Of a stretch of DNA of 55,172 bases, positions 17,434 to 26,875 are shown one piece after another. The stretch is taken from positions 1-55,172 of the forward strand of contig CAMNDE010000013.1 in NCBI GenBank assembly GCA_946534895.1. The letters run 5' to 3'. Source of the stretch: UBA2943 sp946534895 (GTDB lineage: Bacteria; Bacillota; Clostridia; Christensenellales; Aristaeellaceae). The position numbers and the translations under genes were made by a program. The notes under the pieces were generated by a model. It was not told where the DNA came from, searched no databases, and saw nothing but the letters and a program-made list of their open reading frames with translations. Position 1 is the stretch's first letter. Each line of letters starts with the position of its first letter.

Positions 17434-17469
17434 GGCGGACCTGCAGGAATGCGGCAGGTCCGCCTTTTT
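17434..17469 (+). terminator. Intrinsic terminator of the hrcA operon
   Basis: A perfect 11-bp stem (17434-17444 with 17454-17464) with a 9-base loop and five T residues. Confidence 0.92.
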
Positions 17470-17516
17470 GGGTTTACGATATGCTCTGCAGCGCGCTTTC
17501 CGAAGAGCGGTATCTC

Positions 17517-17545
17517 TTGTCATCAGGGAATGAGACGGCTATAAT
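17517..17545 (+). promoter_or_regulatory. Sigma-A promoter of the priA-rpe operon
   Basis: TTGTCA at 17517-17522, a 17-base spacer and a perfect TATAAT at 17540-17545. The expected start of transcription is about 27 bases before the priA ATG. No other intrinsic terminator was seen before 29969, so it may drive eleven genes. Confidence 0.88.
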
Positions 17546-17578
17546 TTATTCTGGTATTGTTTGCGAAGGGGGAATGAC

Positions 17579-19816
17579 ATGTTCGCGCAGGTGATTGTGG
17601 ACATTGTGCATGAAGCCGTGGACCGCACATTTACCTATAGGATACCGGATGACATGACGCTGACCGCCGGACAGCGGGTGCGCGTGCCGTTCCGGTATGG
17701 GGAAGTGGACGGGATTGTCCTGGCCCTGACAGAAACATGCGACCTGCAGCCGGAAAAAATCCGGAATGTCATCCGCCCCCTGGAACAGTATTCGGCCATT
17801 CTGCCGCATATGCTGGACCTGAGCCGGGAGATGGCGGATACCAGCCACTGCCCTCTGGCAGAGACCCTCCGCCTCATGATCCCGCCTCAGATGCGGCGGG
17901 ACCAGGTGAAGCCGCGCAAGGTGGTCCAGGCCGCGCTGGCCATTGCCGCGGACAGTGTGGAGGAAGCGAGGGAAAAGCAGGGCAGGAGCAGCCGCAGGAA
18001 AATGATCCTGTCGCTTCTGTCGGACGGAAAGACCCACAGCGCCACGGAGATCGGGGAGATCATTCATCAGCCGCTTCCCGATCTGCGGCATCTGCAGGGG
18101 CAGGGCATGATCCGCATGTGGGAAGAGGAAGTGTACCGTCTGCCCGGTGCCGCGGGCCCGTCGGAGATCGCTCCGGATCCTGTGCTCACGGACGAGCAGA
18201 CGGAAGTGCTGGAGACCGTGCTTCCCTATCTTCAGAAGGGGACAGGAAGCTTCCTTCTGCACGGCGTGACCGGATCGGGAAAGACGGAGGTGTTTATCCG
18301 TCTGGTGCGGAGAACGCTGGAGATGGGCAGAAGCGCCATGATTCTGGTGCCGGAAATTGCGCTGACACCGCAGATGGTGGACTGGTTCCGCAGGCGGTTC
18401 GGCACCGGCGCGGCTGTACTGCATTCAAGACTTTCAGACGGGGAGCGCTTTGACGAGTGGAGAAGAATCCGCTATGGTCAGGCAAGGGTGGTCATCGGGG
18501 CGCGGTCAGCCGTGTTCGCGCCGGCGGAGCATCTCGGACTGATTATCGTGGACGAGGAGCATGAAAACTCCTACATCAGCGACCGGCATCCGCGCTATGA
18601 CGCCAGGGATGTGGCCAGATCCCGCGCGGAGCGGGAGCATGCCACACTGCTTCTGGCCAGCGCGACGCCCAGCATTACCTCGTTTTACCGGGCAAGGCAG
18701 GGTGATTACATCATGCTGGAAATGCCGCATCGGGTGGGAAACCGGCCGCTTCCGGAAGTGGAAGTGGTGGATATGCGGCGGGAACTGGAACTCGGAAACC
18801 GCTCTGTGTTTTCCCAGAGCCTGAAGCGAAAGCTCCTGAACTGCGTTTCCCAGGGACAGCAGGCCATGCTGCTTCTGAACAGGCGCGGCTACCATTCCTT
18901 TGTGACCTGCCGGTCCTGCGGGAAAACCATCAAGTGCGACAAGTGCGATGTGGCCATGACGCTGCATCTCGTGCGCGGCGACGGACAGCTGCACTGCCAT
19001 TACTGCGGTGCGACCCGGCCGAATCCCACCCGGTGTCCGGAATGCGACAGTCCGAAAATCCGGTATTTCGGCACGGGCACCCAGATGGTGGAGGAAGAGC
19101 TGAAGCGCCTGCTTCCGGGCGTACCGGTGGGCCGCATGGATGTGGACACCACCTCCGGAAAGGACGGACATGCCAGGGTGCTGGATGCCTTCCGCAGGGG
19201 GGATACCCGGGTGCTGGTGGGCACGCAGATGATCGCCAAGGGACTGGATTTCCCGGAAGTCACCCTGGTGGGCGTGGTGGCAGCGGATATTACGCTGAAC
19301 CTTCCGGATTACCGGTCCCAGGAACGCACCTTTCAGCTGCTCACGCAGGTGGCGGGCCGCGCCGGACGCGGGCAGAAGGCGGGCCAGGTGGTCATTCAGA
19401 CCTACAGTCCGGAGCATGAGGTGATCGTTCAGGCAGCCGCCCAGGATTACCGGGCATTTTTCACCCGGGAGATTCAGCGCAGGCAGGTGGCCATGTATCC
19501 GCCTTTTTCCGTCATGGCACGGCTGCTGGTGGAATCGGAACAGGCACTGGCGGCGGAGGCCCGGGCGGCGGAACTGTACCGGCGGGTGGAGAACATGCTG
19601 GCGGAGCATCCGGACTGGGAAGCTGTGCGTCTGCTTCTGAGTCTTGAACAGCCGCCGCTGACCATGCTCCGGGGCAGGAACCGGTGGCAGGTACTGATGA
19701 AGCTCCGCGTGGGCGAACATACGGAAGCATTCTGCGCGGCCCTCTCTGAACTTGCCAGAGAGCCTGCCGAGCATGTGGAAACCTTTTTTGAATACAATCC
19801 CGTGAGCACCATTTAG
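17579..19816 (+). CDS. priA: Primosomal replication restart helicase PriA
   Basis: A 745-residue DEAD-like 3'-5' helicase that reloads the replisome at stalled forks. The N-terminal 3'-end-binding domain begins FAQVIVDIVHEAVDRTFTY. Walker A is GVTGSGKT (G229-T236) and motif II is VDEEHENSY. The zinc-binding insert with its paired cysteines (CRSCG, CDKCD, CHYCG, CPECD) lies between the two helicase lobes, and GTQMIAKGLDFP and QVAGRAGRG are the late motifs. The ATG at 17579 has GAAGGGGG six bases upstream; the in-frame TTG at 17561 overlaps that site. First gene of the operon; def follows after 17 bases. Confidence 0.97.
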   Translation: MFAQVIVDIVHEAVDRTFTYRIPDDMTLTAGQRVRVPFRYGEVDGIVLALTETCDLQPEKIRNVIRPLEQYSAILPHMLDLSREMADTSHCPLAETLRLMIPPQMRRDQVKPRKVVQAALAIAADSVEEAREKQGRSSRRKMILSLLSDGKTHSATEIGEIIHQPLPDLRHLQGQGMIRMWEEEVYRLPGAAGPSEIAPDPVLTDEQTEVLETVLPYLQKGTGSFLLHGVTGSGKTEVFIRLVRRTLEMGRSAMILVPEIALTPQMVDWFRRRFGTGAAVLHSRLSDGERFDEWRRIRYGQARVVIGARSAVFAPAEHLGLIIVDEEHENSYISDRHPRYDARDVARSRAEREHATLLLASATPSITSFYRARQGDYIMLEMPHRVGNRPLPEVEVVDMRRELELGNRSVFSQSLKRKLLNCVSQGQQAMLLLNRRGYHSFVTCRSCGKTIKCDKCDVAMTLHLVRGDGQLHCHYCGATRPNPTRCPECDSPKIRYFGTGTQMVEEELKRLLPGVPVGRMDVDTTSGKDGHARVLDAFRRGDTRVLVGTQMIAKGLDFPEVTLVGVVAADITLNLPDYRSQERTFQLLTQVAGRAGRGQKAGQVVIQTYSPEHEVIVQAAAQDYRAFFTREIQRRQVAMYPPFSVMARLLVESEQALAAEARAAELYRRVENMLAEHPDWEAVRLLLSLEQPPLTMLRGRNRWQVLMKLRVGEHTEAFCAALSELAREPAEHVETFFEYNPVSTI

Positions 19817-19833
19817 AAAGAAGAGGACAGACA

Positions 19834-20349
19834 ATGGCACTGAGAAAGATCGTAACCCTGGGTGATGAGGCACTTCGCAAGGAATGCAAGAAGGTGGACA
19901 AGTTCAATCTGCGGCTGCACCTGCTGCTGAAGGACATGCTGGATACCATGTATGAAGCCAATGGCGTGGGCCTTGCTGCGCCGCAGGTGAGCATTCTCCG
20001 CCGTGTTGTGGTGATTGACGTGGGCGAAGGCCCGGTGGAGCTGGTGAACCCGGAAATCATCTGGACCAGTGACGAAATCCAGACCGGAACGGAAGGCTGC
20101 CTGAGCCTGCCCGGCCGGGTGGGCATTGTGTCCCGCCCGGAGAAAGTGCGGGTGCGCGCACAGGACCGGCACGGCAACTGGTTTGAGATTGAAGGCGAAG
20201 ACCTGATGGCCAGGGCGCTCTGCCATGAGCTGGACCATCTGGACGGCAGGCTGTATATTGACACCATGGAACGTGAACTGGTGGGCGAGGAGCTGGAACA
20301 GTACCGGCAGGGAAGCCTGGATGAGGAGTCGGAGGAAGAAGCAGAGTGA
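19834..20349 (+). CDS. def: Peptide deformylase
   Basis: A 171-residue metalloenzyme that removes the formyl group from the initiator methionine of nascent proteins. All three motifs are present: GVGLAAPQV, EGCLSLP with the metal-binding cysteine, and HELDH with the two histidines and the catalytic glutamate. The C-terminal tail is Glu-rich. It overlaps fmt by four bases (GTGA). The pairing of def and fmt, whose products add and remove the same formyl group, is widespread in bacteria. Confidence 0.97.
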   Translation: MALRKIVTLGDEALRKECKKVDKFNLRLHLLLKDMLDTMYEANGVGLAAPQVSILRRVVVIDVGEGPVELVNPEIIWTSDEIQTGTEGCLSLPGRVGIVSRPEKVRVRAQDRHGNWFEIEGEDLMARALCHELDHLDGRLYIDTMERELVGEELEQYRQGSLDEESEEEAE

Positions 20350-21269
20350 GAATTGTACTGATGGGCACCCCGAACTTTGCCGTGCCTTCCCTGGAAGCCC
20401 TGATTCAGGGCGGATATGAGGTGGCCGGCGTGTTTACCCAGCCGGACCGTCCCAGCGGCCGCGGCAACAGGATCCAGATGTCCCCGGTCAAGGAAGCGGC
20501 GCTGAAGCACGGCATTCCGGTGTTTCAGCCGGTGAAGATCCGGCGGGACGGCGTGGAAGACCTGCGGAACCTGAACCCGGACCTGTGCGTGACGGCAGCC
20601 TTCGGCCAGATCCTGAGCCAGGAGATTCTAGACATTCCGAAGCTCGGGACCATCAACGTGCATGCCTCCCTGCTTCCCAGACACCGCGGAAGCGCGCCCA
20701 TCAACTGGGCAATCATGAACGGGGACGCGGAGATCGGGGTCACCACCATGATGACCAGTGCGGGTATTGATGACGGGGATATGCTTCTTCGCAGGGCGAT
20801 GCCACGGGATCCCGGGAAAACCTGCGGGGAATATACCGACATACTGAGCGTGGAGGGAGCACAGCTTCTGATGGAAACCATCCGTCAGCTGGAAGACGGT
20901 TCCCTGGTGCGCATTCCGCAGAATGAGGCGGAAATGACCTATGACCCCATGCTGAAGAAGGAGATGGGGGTACTGGATCTGAGTAAGGCCGGTGAGGACG
21001 TGGCCAACCGGATCATGGGACTGAATCCCTGGCCCTGCGCTTCCATTGCATGGAAAGGGGAACCCCTGAAGCTTCTGCGCGCACGGGCGGCAGAAGGTCA
21101 GGGACAGCCGGGAGAGGTGCTGAAGGCATCTCACCGGGATGGACTGTTGATCGCGTGCGGACAGGGAGCAGTGGAGATTCTTGAGCTCCAGTCCCCGGGC
21201 AAGCGTGCCATGACTGCCGCCGACTGGCTGGCCGGGCACAGGATTGAAGTAGGAGAGGTATTGGCATAA
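20346..21269 (+). CDS. fmt: Methionyl-tRNA formyltransferase
   Basis: A 307-residue enzyme that formylates initiator Met-tRNA using 10-formyltetrahydrofolate. The N-terminal Rossmann domain begins RIVLMGTPNFAVPSLEAL. The active-site region reads NVHASLLPRHRGSAPINWA, with the catalytic Asn and His, and the Asp lies in GIDDGDML. The C-terminal OB-like tRNA-binding domain (about 205-300) is complete. The start is GTG 20346, overlapping the def stop. The rsmB ATG follows the fmt stop without any gap. Confidence 0.97.
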   Translation: MRIVLMGTPNFAVPSLEALIQGGYEVAGVFTQPDRPSGRGNRIQMSPVKEAALKHGIPVFQPVKIRRDGVEDLRNLNPDLCVTAAFGQILSQEILDIPKLGTINVHASLLPRHRGSAPINWAIMNGDAEIGVTTMMTSAGIDDGDMLLRRAMPRDPGKTCGEYTDILSVEGAQLLMETIRQLEDGSLVRIPQNEAEMTYDPMLKKEMGVLDLSKAGEDVANRIMGLNPWPCASIAWKGEPLKLLRARAAEGQGQPGEVLKASHRDGLLIACGQGAVEILELQSPGKRAMTAADWLAGHRIEVGEVLA

Positions 21270-23003
21270 ATGAGTGAAAACAGGGACAGAAAACCGGGCA
21301 GCGGACCGAAAAACGGAAAAAGTGGCGGCGGATTTGAAAGAAAACCGAGAAACAGCGCAGCAGGTGGGAAGGGATCATCTGCATACGGAAGAAATCCACA
21401 GAGAAGTGGGAGTGGAACAAAATTTTCCAGGAAGCCTTCCGACCGTCCGTTCACCGGCGAATCCGGCAGCGAGGCGCGGAGCAGTTTCCGCGGGGAACGT
21501 CCGGCCCAGGCCCGTTCCGGCGGAAGCAGCAGACCGGGCGATGCGCGGAAAAGTGGGAATGGACGTCCTCAGTTCCGCGGAAAACCGTTCGAACGTGGGA
21601 ATGACCGCCGGAATTTCCCGGGAAATCGCGCGGAACGTGGGATTCGGCCCCAGAGACCGCCGGAAGACGGCCTGAAGCCCAGGCGTGTGGCGCTGACGGT
21701 GATCCGGGAAGTGACGGAGCGCGGAGCGTGGGCATCCCTGATCCTGAACCGGGAGCTGGTGAGTGCCGGTCTGTCCCCGCTGGACAGGAGACTGGCCGCC
21801 CGTCTGGCCTATGACACGCTGGACCGCCTGATGTATCTCGATGCGGCACTGAGCCAGGTGATGGCCCGTGAGGATACGGATATCCGTCTGAGAAACATTC
21901 TGCGTCTGGGCGCCTGCCAGCTTCTGCTGGAGGACCGGATTCCGGACATGGCCGCCACGGATACGTCGGTGCAATTGTGCCAGGAACTTGGCATGGAAGG
22001 GCTCAAGGGCGTATGCAACGGCATCCTGCGCAACCTGATCCGGAAAAAGGATGAGCTCGTGTTCCCGGATCCTGTGGCGGAACCGGAAAAATCCCTGTCC
22101 GTGGTGTATTCCATGCCGGAATTCCTGGTGGGAAAGTTTGTGCAGGCGTATGGCCTGGATGAGACGGCACAGATCGTGGCCGCCAGCGGCCGGAACACCT
22201 CGGTGACACTGCGCAGGAATGCCCTTCGCATGACGCCGGAACAGTTTGAGGCACTCCTTTCCCGCAAGGTATGGACCTGGGAGAAGGGACCGCTGCCGGA
22301 CGCGTGGAAAGTGAAGGACATGGCCAATCCCGGTGAGGATGCGGATTTCCTGTCCGGCAATTTCTCCATTCAGTCCCTGCAGTCCCAGATGGCCTGTCTG
22401 GCACTGGCCCCGCGCCGCGGATGGACCGTGCTGGACGCCTGTGCGGCGCCCGGCGGAAAGAGCTGTTATCTGTCCGAGCTCATGGGCGGAACCGGCAGGG
22501 TGCAGGCCTGGGACAAGTATGAGCACCGGGTGGCCCTGATCGAGGCCCAGGTGAAGCGTCTGGGCCTGGACAATGTCCGGCCCATGGTGAGGGATGCGGG
22601 TGTTTTCCGCGAAGATCTGGAACAGAGCATGGATGCCGTGCTTCTGGATGCACCGTGCTCGGGTACCGGGGAAATGCATGAGAAGCCGGACAGCCGCTAC
22701 CGTCTGACCCCTGAGCGGCTGGAAGAGCTGCGGGGCACCCAGGCGGCCATTCTGTCCACCGTGTGCCGGTATGTGAAAAAGGGCGGCGTGCTGGTCTATG
22801 CCACCTGCTCCATTCTGCCGGAGGAAAACGAGGAACAGGTGCGTGCATTCCTGGAAGCGCATCCCGAGTTTGAGGCGGAAGCCTGGGAGGCCCAGGTGCC
22901 TGAAGCCTGGCATGGCAAGACCGGACTGGGCGTGCAGCTGGTGCAGGGCCTTGGTGCGGAAGGCGGATTCTATATCTGCCGCATGCGGAGGAAGCGCGTA
23001 TGA
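21270..23003 (+). CDS. rsmB: 16S rRNA (cytosine-967-C5)-methyltransferase with long basic tail
   Basis: A 577-residue protein. The last 440 residues are a normal RsmB/Sun enzyme: a NusB-like RNA-binding domain starting near residue 140 (PRRVALTVIREVTERGAWA), then a SAM-dependent methyltransferase with DACAAPGGKS, C463 in DAPCSGTG and C513 in ATCSI, the cysteine pair used in m5C chemistry. Residues 1-135 are an added Arg/Gly/Ser/Lys-rich disordered segment with RG and RGN patches. The frame and codon use stay consistent through this part, and the ATG abuts the fmt stop, so the long form is probably real; no alternative start with a better ribosome binding site was found near residue 135. The tail may strengthen RNA binding. 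Confidence 0.93.
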   Translation: MSENRDRKPGSGPKNGKSGGGFERKPRNSAAGGKGSSAYGRNPQRSGSGTKFSRKPSDRPFTGESGSEARSSFRGERPAQARSGGSSRPGDARKSGNGRPQFRGKPFERGNDRRNFPGNRAERGIRPQRPPEDGLKPRRVALTVIREVTERGAWASLILNRELVSAGLSPLDRRLAARLAYDTLDRLMYLDAALSQVMAREDTDIRLRNILRLGACQLLLEDRIPDMAATDTSVQLCQELGMEGLKGVCNGILRNLIRKKDELVFPDPVAEPEKSLSVVYSMPEFLVGKFVQAYGLDETAQIVAASGRNTSVTLRRNALRMTPEQFEALLSRKVWTWEKGPLPDAWKVKDMANPGEDADFLSGNFSIQSLQSQMACLALAPRRGWTVLDACAAPGGKSCYLSELMGGTGRVQAWDKYEHRVALIEAQVKRLGLDNVRPMVRDAGVFREDLEQSMDAVLLDAPCSGTGEMHEKPDSRYRLTPERLEELRGTQAAILSTVCRYVKKGGVLVYATCSILPEENEEQVRAFLEAHPEFEAEAWEAQVPEAWHGKTGLGVQLVQGLGAEGGFYICRMRRKRV

Positions 23004-24046
23004 CGGAACTGACCTCCATGACCCGGAATCAGCTGCGGGAATACTGCAAAAGCAAAGGGATTCCGGCTTTCCGGGGCGATCAGATTTTCGGCTGGATTCA
23101 CCGTGGCGCGGACTTTGAGGAAATGAAGAATCTGCCGCAGGCCATGCGGGAAATGCTTTCCCGGGAAGCAGTGGCCCAGCCGGTGAGCATTCAGACCTCC
23201 GTACAGAGCCGCATGGATGATACGGTGAAGTTTCTCTTTTCCATGCGTGACGGCAACTGCGTGGAAGGCGTGCTGATGCACTATCACCACGGGTATACCC
23301 TGTGTGTGTCCACCCAGGTGGGGTGCCGCATGGGCTGTGCCTTCTGCGCCAGTACCATGGAGGGCTGCGTCCGGAATCTGACAGCCGGGGAAATGCTCGG
23401 AGAGATTCTCATGGCCAACCGGTATCTGGGAGAAAAAGGCCGGGTGCACAACGTGGTGCTGATGGGCAGCGGGGAACCGCTGGACAACTATGATGAAGTG
23501 GTGCATTTCCTGCGTCTTCTGCGGGAGGAGGACGGGGTGAACATCGGACTGAGGAACGTGTCCCTGTCCACCTGCGGCCTTGTGGAGAACATGCGCCGTT
23601 TTGCGGAGGAAGACCTTCCGGTTACCCTGTCGCTTTCGCTGCATGCACCCAATGACGAAATCCGCAGAAAACTCATGCCGGTGGCGCATGCCTATTCCAT
23701 GGACCAGGTGCTGGACGCCTGCCGGTATTACCTGTCCCGGACAGGACGGCGGGTGATTCTTGAGTATGCGCTTGTGGACGGGGTGAATGCGTCGCCCGAG
23801 CATGCCAGGGAACTGGCCTCGCGCCTGCGCGGATGGCAGTGTCATGTAAATCTCATTCCGCTCAATACAGTCCCCGGAAAGCCGCTGAAGGGCGTTACGG
23901 AACAGCAGGTGCGCACCTTCCTGGATGTGCTGGAGAAAGAGCATATCTCTGCGACCCGGCGCCGGGAAATGGGCGACGATATAGCCGGAGCCTGCGGGCA
24001 GCTGCGGCGCAGCGTCCTGCATGCCGGGGACACACAGGACATTTGA
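23000..24046 (+). CDS. rlmN: Dual-specificity RNA (adenine-C2) methyltransferase RlmN
   Basis: A 348-residue radical-SAM enzyme that methylates C2 of A2503 in 23S rRNA and A37 in some tRNAs. The cluster cysteines are C109, C113 and C116 (CRMGCAFC), and the catalytic C-terminal cysteine is C332 in GACGQL. The N-terminal helical domain (NQLREYCKSKGIPAFRGDQIFGWIHRG) is typical. It overlaps rsmB by four bases (ATGA). Length is normal. Gene order rsmB-rlmN-prpC-prkC is the classic Bacillota arrangement. Confidence 0.97.
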   Translation: MTELTSMTRNQLREYCKSKGIPAFRGDQIFGWIHRGADFEEMKNLPQAMREMLSREAVAQPVSIQTSVQSRMDDTVKFLFSMRDGNCVEGVLMHYHHGYTLCVSTQVGCRMGCAFCASTMEGCVRNLTAGEMLGEILMANRYLGEKGRVHNVVLMGSGEPLDNYDEVVHFLRLLREEDGVNIGLRNVSLSTCGLVENMRRFAEEDLPVTLSLSLHAPNDEIRRKLMPVAHAYSMDQVLDACRYYLSRTGRRVILEYALVDGVNASPEHARELASRLRGWQCHVNLIPLNTVPGKPLKGVTEQQVRTFLDVLEKEHISATRRREMGDDIAGACGQLRRSVLHAGDTQDI

Positions 24047-24065
24047 TTGCACTGAGGAGAAGCGT

Positions 24066-24947
24066 TTGAAGCAGCATTATTTTTACATCCGCCGTTCCGT
24101 GGCTGACAGGATGCATTCCTTCGATGCCATCAAGGAACAGAAGGCAGACCCGGTGCGCACGGCAGACCTGCCGGAGCAGAAACTGGAAACAGAGGCGGAA
24201 GATAAGAAGGAGATGGTCTCCGTGACAGAAGGCAGAGTATTGACTGCTGTCAGCAGAACAGACGTGGGACGGGTGCGCACATCCAATCAGGATGCTGTGA
24301 TTTTTGCGCCGCCCCTGTACGGTGTTGCTGACGGAATGGGTGGACACCGGGGCGGCGAGGAGGCATCGGCTTCCTGCCGGGACGGTGTGACAGAACTGCT
24401 GAAGACCCGGACGCCGGAGAAGGAAATGCTGGTCAATGCCGTGAGAATTGTGAACCGGCGCGTGAATCTGCGCTCGGAGGAAGATGAGAACCTCAGCGGC
24501 ATGGGGACCACCCTGACGCTTCTCTGGTTCGGCTCCGAGACGGCGTATCTGGCCCATGTGGGGGACAGCCGCTGCTATCTGTTAAGGGACGGAAAGCTGG
24601 AGCAGGTGACGGAGGATCATTCCATGGTCATGGAAATGGTCAAGGCGGGGATTATCACCCGCGAGCAGATGCGGACGCACCCCATGCGCAATGTGATCAC
24701 CCGTGCCGTGGGCACGGACCGGATCATCCAGGTGGACAGTGATGAACTGGAACGCCGGGAGGGGGATGTCTGGCTGATCTGCTCCGACGGACTTCACGGG
24801 CTGGTGGATGAAGAGACCATAAAGAGCGTTCTCGAGGATACGTACCTGGAACAGGCAGCGGACCGCCTGATGCAGCTCGCCCTGGAGGGAGGCGGCGGGG
24901 ATAATATCTCCCTGGTGCTTATACGTGACGGGGAGGCCGGTGTATGA
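24066..24947 (+). CDS. prpC: PPM-family protein phosphatase (PrpC/Stp type)
   Basis: A 293-residue Ser/Thr phosphatase of the PP2C type that reverses the action of PrkC. Metal-binding and signature residues are visible: SNQDAVIF, GVADGMGGHRGGE, GMGTTLT, LAHVGDSRCYL, CSDGLHG and the final GGGGDNISLVL. The start is uncertain. TTG 24066 has AGGAG six bases upstream and gives a roughly 60-residue charged N-terminal extension. GTG 24222, with AAGGAG nine bases upstream, would give the usual family N-terminus of about a dozen residues before TDVGRVR. I give the longer form because it fills the gap after rlmN. It overlaps prkC by four bases. Confidence 0.9.
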   Translation: MKQHYFYIRRSVADRMHSFDAIKEQKADPVRTADLPEQKLETEAEDKKEMVSVTEGRVLTAVSRTDVGRVRTSNQDAVIFAPPLYGVADGMGGHRGGEEASASCRDGVTELLKTRTPEKEMLVNAVRIVNRRVNLRSEEDENLSGMGTTLTLLWFGSETAYLAHVGDSRCYLLRDGKLEQVTEDHSMVMEMVKAGIITREQMRTHPMRNVITRAVGTDRIIQVDSDELERREGDVWLICSDGLHGLVDEETIKSVLEDTYLEQAADRLMQLALEGGGGDNISLVLIRDGEAGV

Positions 24948-26875
24948 CTGTCGCGAAAGACCGGGAACCCATCAATCTTCAGAGCGGCAATCATATTCTG
25001 GCTGACCGGTATCAGCTGCTTGAGCTGATCGGACGGGGCGGCATGGCCTATGTCTACCGTGCCTATGACATGCGTACCGGGCACAGCGTGGCCGTGAAGG
25101 TGCTGCGGCCGGACCTGGCCCAGGACGCGGACTATGTCAACCGGTTCCAGCGCGAGGCAGAGGCCGCCTCCAAGATGATTCACCACAATATTGTAAATCT
25201 TCTGGACGTGGGCATGGACCATGAGAACCGCTATCTGGTGATGGAGTATGTGCAGGGCAAGACGCTCAAGGAAGTGATCACGGAGCGCAAGCGAATTCAG
25301 CCTGTGACGGCCGCGCAGATCACGATCCGCATTCTGTCAGCCCTTCAGCACGCGCATGAAAACGGGATTATTCACCGGGATATCAAGCCGCAGAACATTC
25401 TGGTCAATTCCGACGGCCACATCAAGGTGGCGGATTTCGGCATTGCCCGCATCGCCAATTCCAATACGATCACCCGGGGCGACATTGTCATGGGTTCCGT
25501 GCACTACTTCAGCCCGGAACAGGCGTCCGGCCAGCCGGCGGATGAGCGCAGCGACATTTACTCCGTCGGTGTGGTGCTCTATGAGATGCTGACGGGCAAT
25601 GTGCCTTTTACCGGTGAAAACCATGTGGCTGTGGCCATGCAGCATATCCATACAAGGCCCGCGCCCATTGAGAGCATTGTGCCGGATGTGCCGGCATCCA
25701 TTGCGGCCGTGTGCATGAAGGCCATGAGCAAGAATCCCAAGTACCGCTACCAGTCGGCCAAGGATATGGCTCTGGATCTCCGGTTTGCCCTGGAGGGCCG
25801 AACCACCAGTCTTCCGCTGCAGCCCCTGGAAACGGCCGGTTCCATCCCGGCGCCTGTGGCGAACCGGACGGATACCGGACGCGTTGCGGCGCATACGGGT
25901 CCTACTGTGGCGGCTCAGGCGCGTGAGCGGAAAAAGCAGATTCTGCGCTCCGCCCTGATGATCGCGGGGATTCTGGCGGTAGTGGGAGCGCTGTGCTATG
26001 TGGGTCTGCAGATCTATGACGACCTCATGCGCACCGTGGAAGTGCCGGCTTTCCTGAACCAGGATGTGGCCACGGCGCAGCGGCAGGCGGAGCGTCTGGG
26101 ACTGAAAACCCAGATCCGTGAGGTGCATCATAATTCCTATCCTGTCGGCACGGTGGTCATGCAGGCGCCGGACTATCCGGCCAGGCTCTCCAAGGGCGAT
26201 ACCGTGATCCTTGCGGTGTCCATCGGTCCGGACAGTCTGAAAGTGCCGTCAGTGGTGGGCTATACCGTCAACGATGCGGCGGCCATGCTGCGTGATGTGG
26301 GTCTGACCCTGATGGGCACGGAGTACGTGGTGTCCGCAGATGTTCAGGAGGGATTCATTATCTCCCAGGCGCCGGCAGGAGGAAGCGACTGTCAGGCGGG
26401 GGATCTGGTGCAGGTGACGGTGTCCGGCGGTCTTTCCGTGGTGCCGGCAGTGGAAGGCGAGAAGCTTTCCGCGGCACAGGAACAGATCCGGGATGCCGGG
26501 CTCACGCTGTCACCGAGCATGGAATTCATAGCCAGCGAGGATGTGGATCTGCATGACGTGGTGGCTTCCCAGTCCATTCAGCCGGGCATGCAGGTGATCA
26601 AGGGAACCCAGATCTCGCTCAGTGTCTATCAGGTGCCTGTCATGACGCATTCGACGGATGTGACGCTGGATATTCCGGAGTCCACCAGTCTGACCAGCGT
26701 GCGGGTGACCCTGGTGACAGGGGGCAACGAAATCACCGTGTTCCAGGCCGAATACCCTGCGGACGCCACACGGCATCCCACGGTGACCATCATGGCTCAG
26801 GACAGCGGCACATACATATACCGTGTCTACTGCAATGACCGTTATGCCTATCAGCAGGAGGTTACACTCAGATGA
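24944..26875 (+). CDS. prkC: Membrane Ser/Thr protein kinase with PASTA domains
   Basis: A 643-residue PrkC/StkP-type kinase that senses peptidoglycan or lipid II fragments and controls growth, division and dormancy exit. The cytosolic kinase domain has GRGGMAYVY, K52 (AVKVL), catalytic D146 (HRDIKPQN) and DFGIAR. A juxtamembrane segment leads to a single helix at about residues 335-357. Outside lie three PASTA repeats (starting near 364, 433 and 499) and a final roughly 75-residue beta-rich module resembling an Ig-like fold. The opposing phosphatase gene prpC is directly upstream with a four-base overlap, and rsgA, whose product is a known PrkC substrate in Bacillus, overlaps the 3' end. Confidence 0.96.
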   Translation: MTVAKDREPINLQSGNHILADRYQLLELIGRGGMAYVYRAYDMRTGHSVAVKVLRPDLAQDADYVNRFQREAEAASKMIHHNIVNLLDVGMDHENRYLVMEYVQGKTLKEVITERKRIQPVTAAQITIRILSALQHAHENGIIHRDIKPQNILVNSDGHIKVADFGIARIANSNTITRGDIVMGSVHYFSPEQASGQPADERSDIYSVGVVLYEMLTGNVPFTGENHVAVAMQHIHTRPAPIESIVPDVPASIAAVCMKAMSKNPKYRYQSAKDMALDLRFALEGRTTSLPLQPLETAGSIPAPVANRTDTGRVAAHTGPTVAAQARERKKQILRSALMIAGILAVVGALCYVGLQIYDDLMRTVEVPAFLNQDVATAQRQAERLGLKTQIREVHHNSYPVGTVVMQAPDYPARLSKGDTVILAVSIGPDSLKVPSVVGYTVNDAAAMLRDVGLTLMGTEYVVSADVQEGFIISQAPAGGSDCQAGDLVQVTVSGGLSVVPAVEGEKLSAAQEQIRDAGLTLSPSMEFIASEDVDLHDVVASQSIQPGMQVIKGTQISLSVYQVPVMTHSTDVTLDIPESTSLTSVRVTLVTGGNEITVFQAEYPADATRHPTVTIMAQDSGTYIYRVYCNDRYAYQQEVTLR

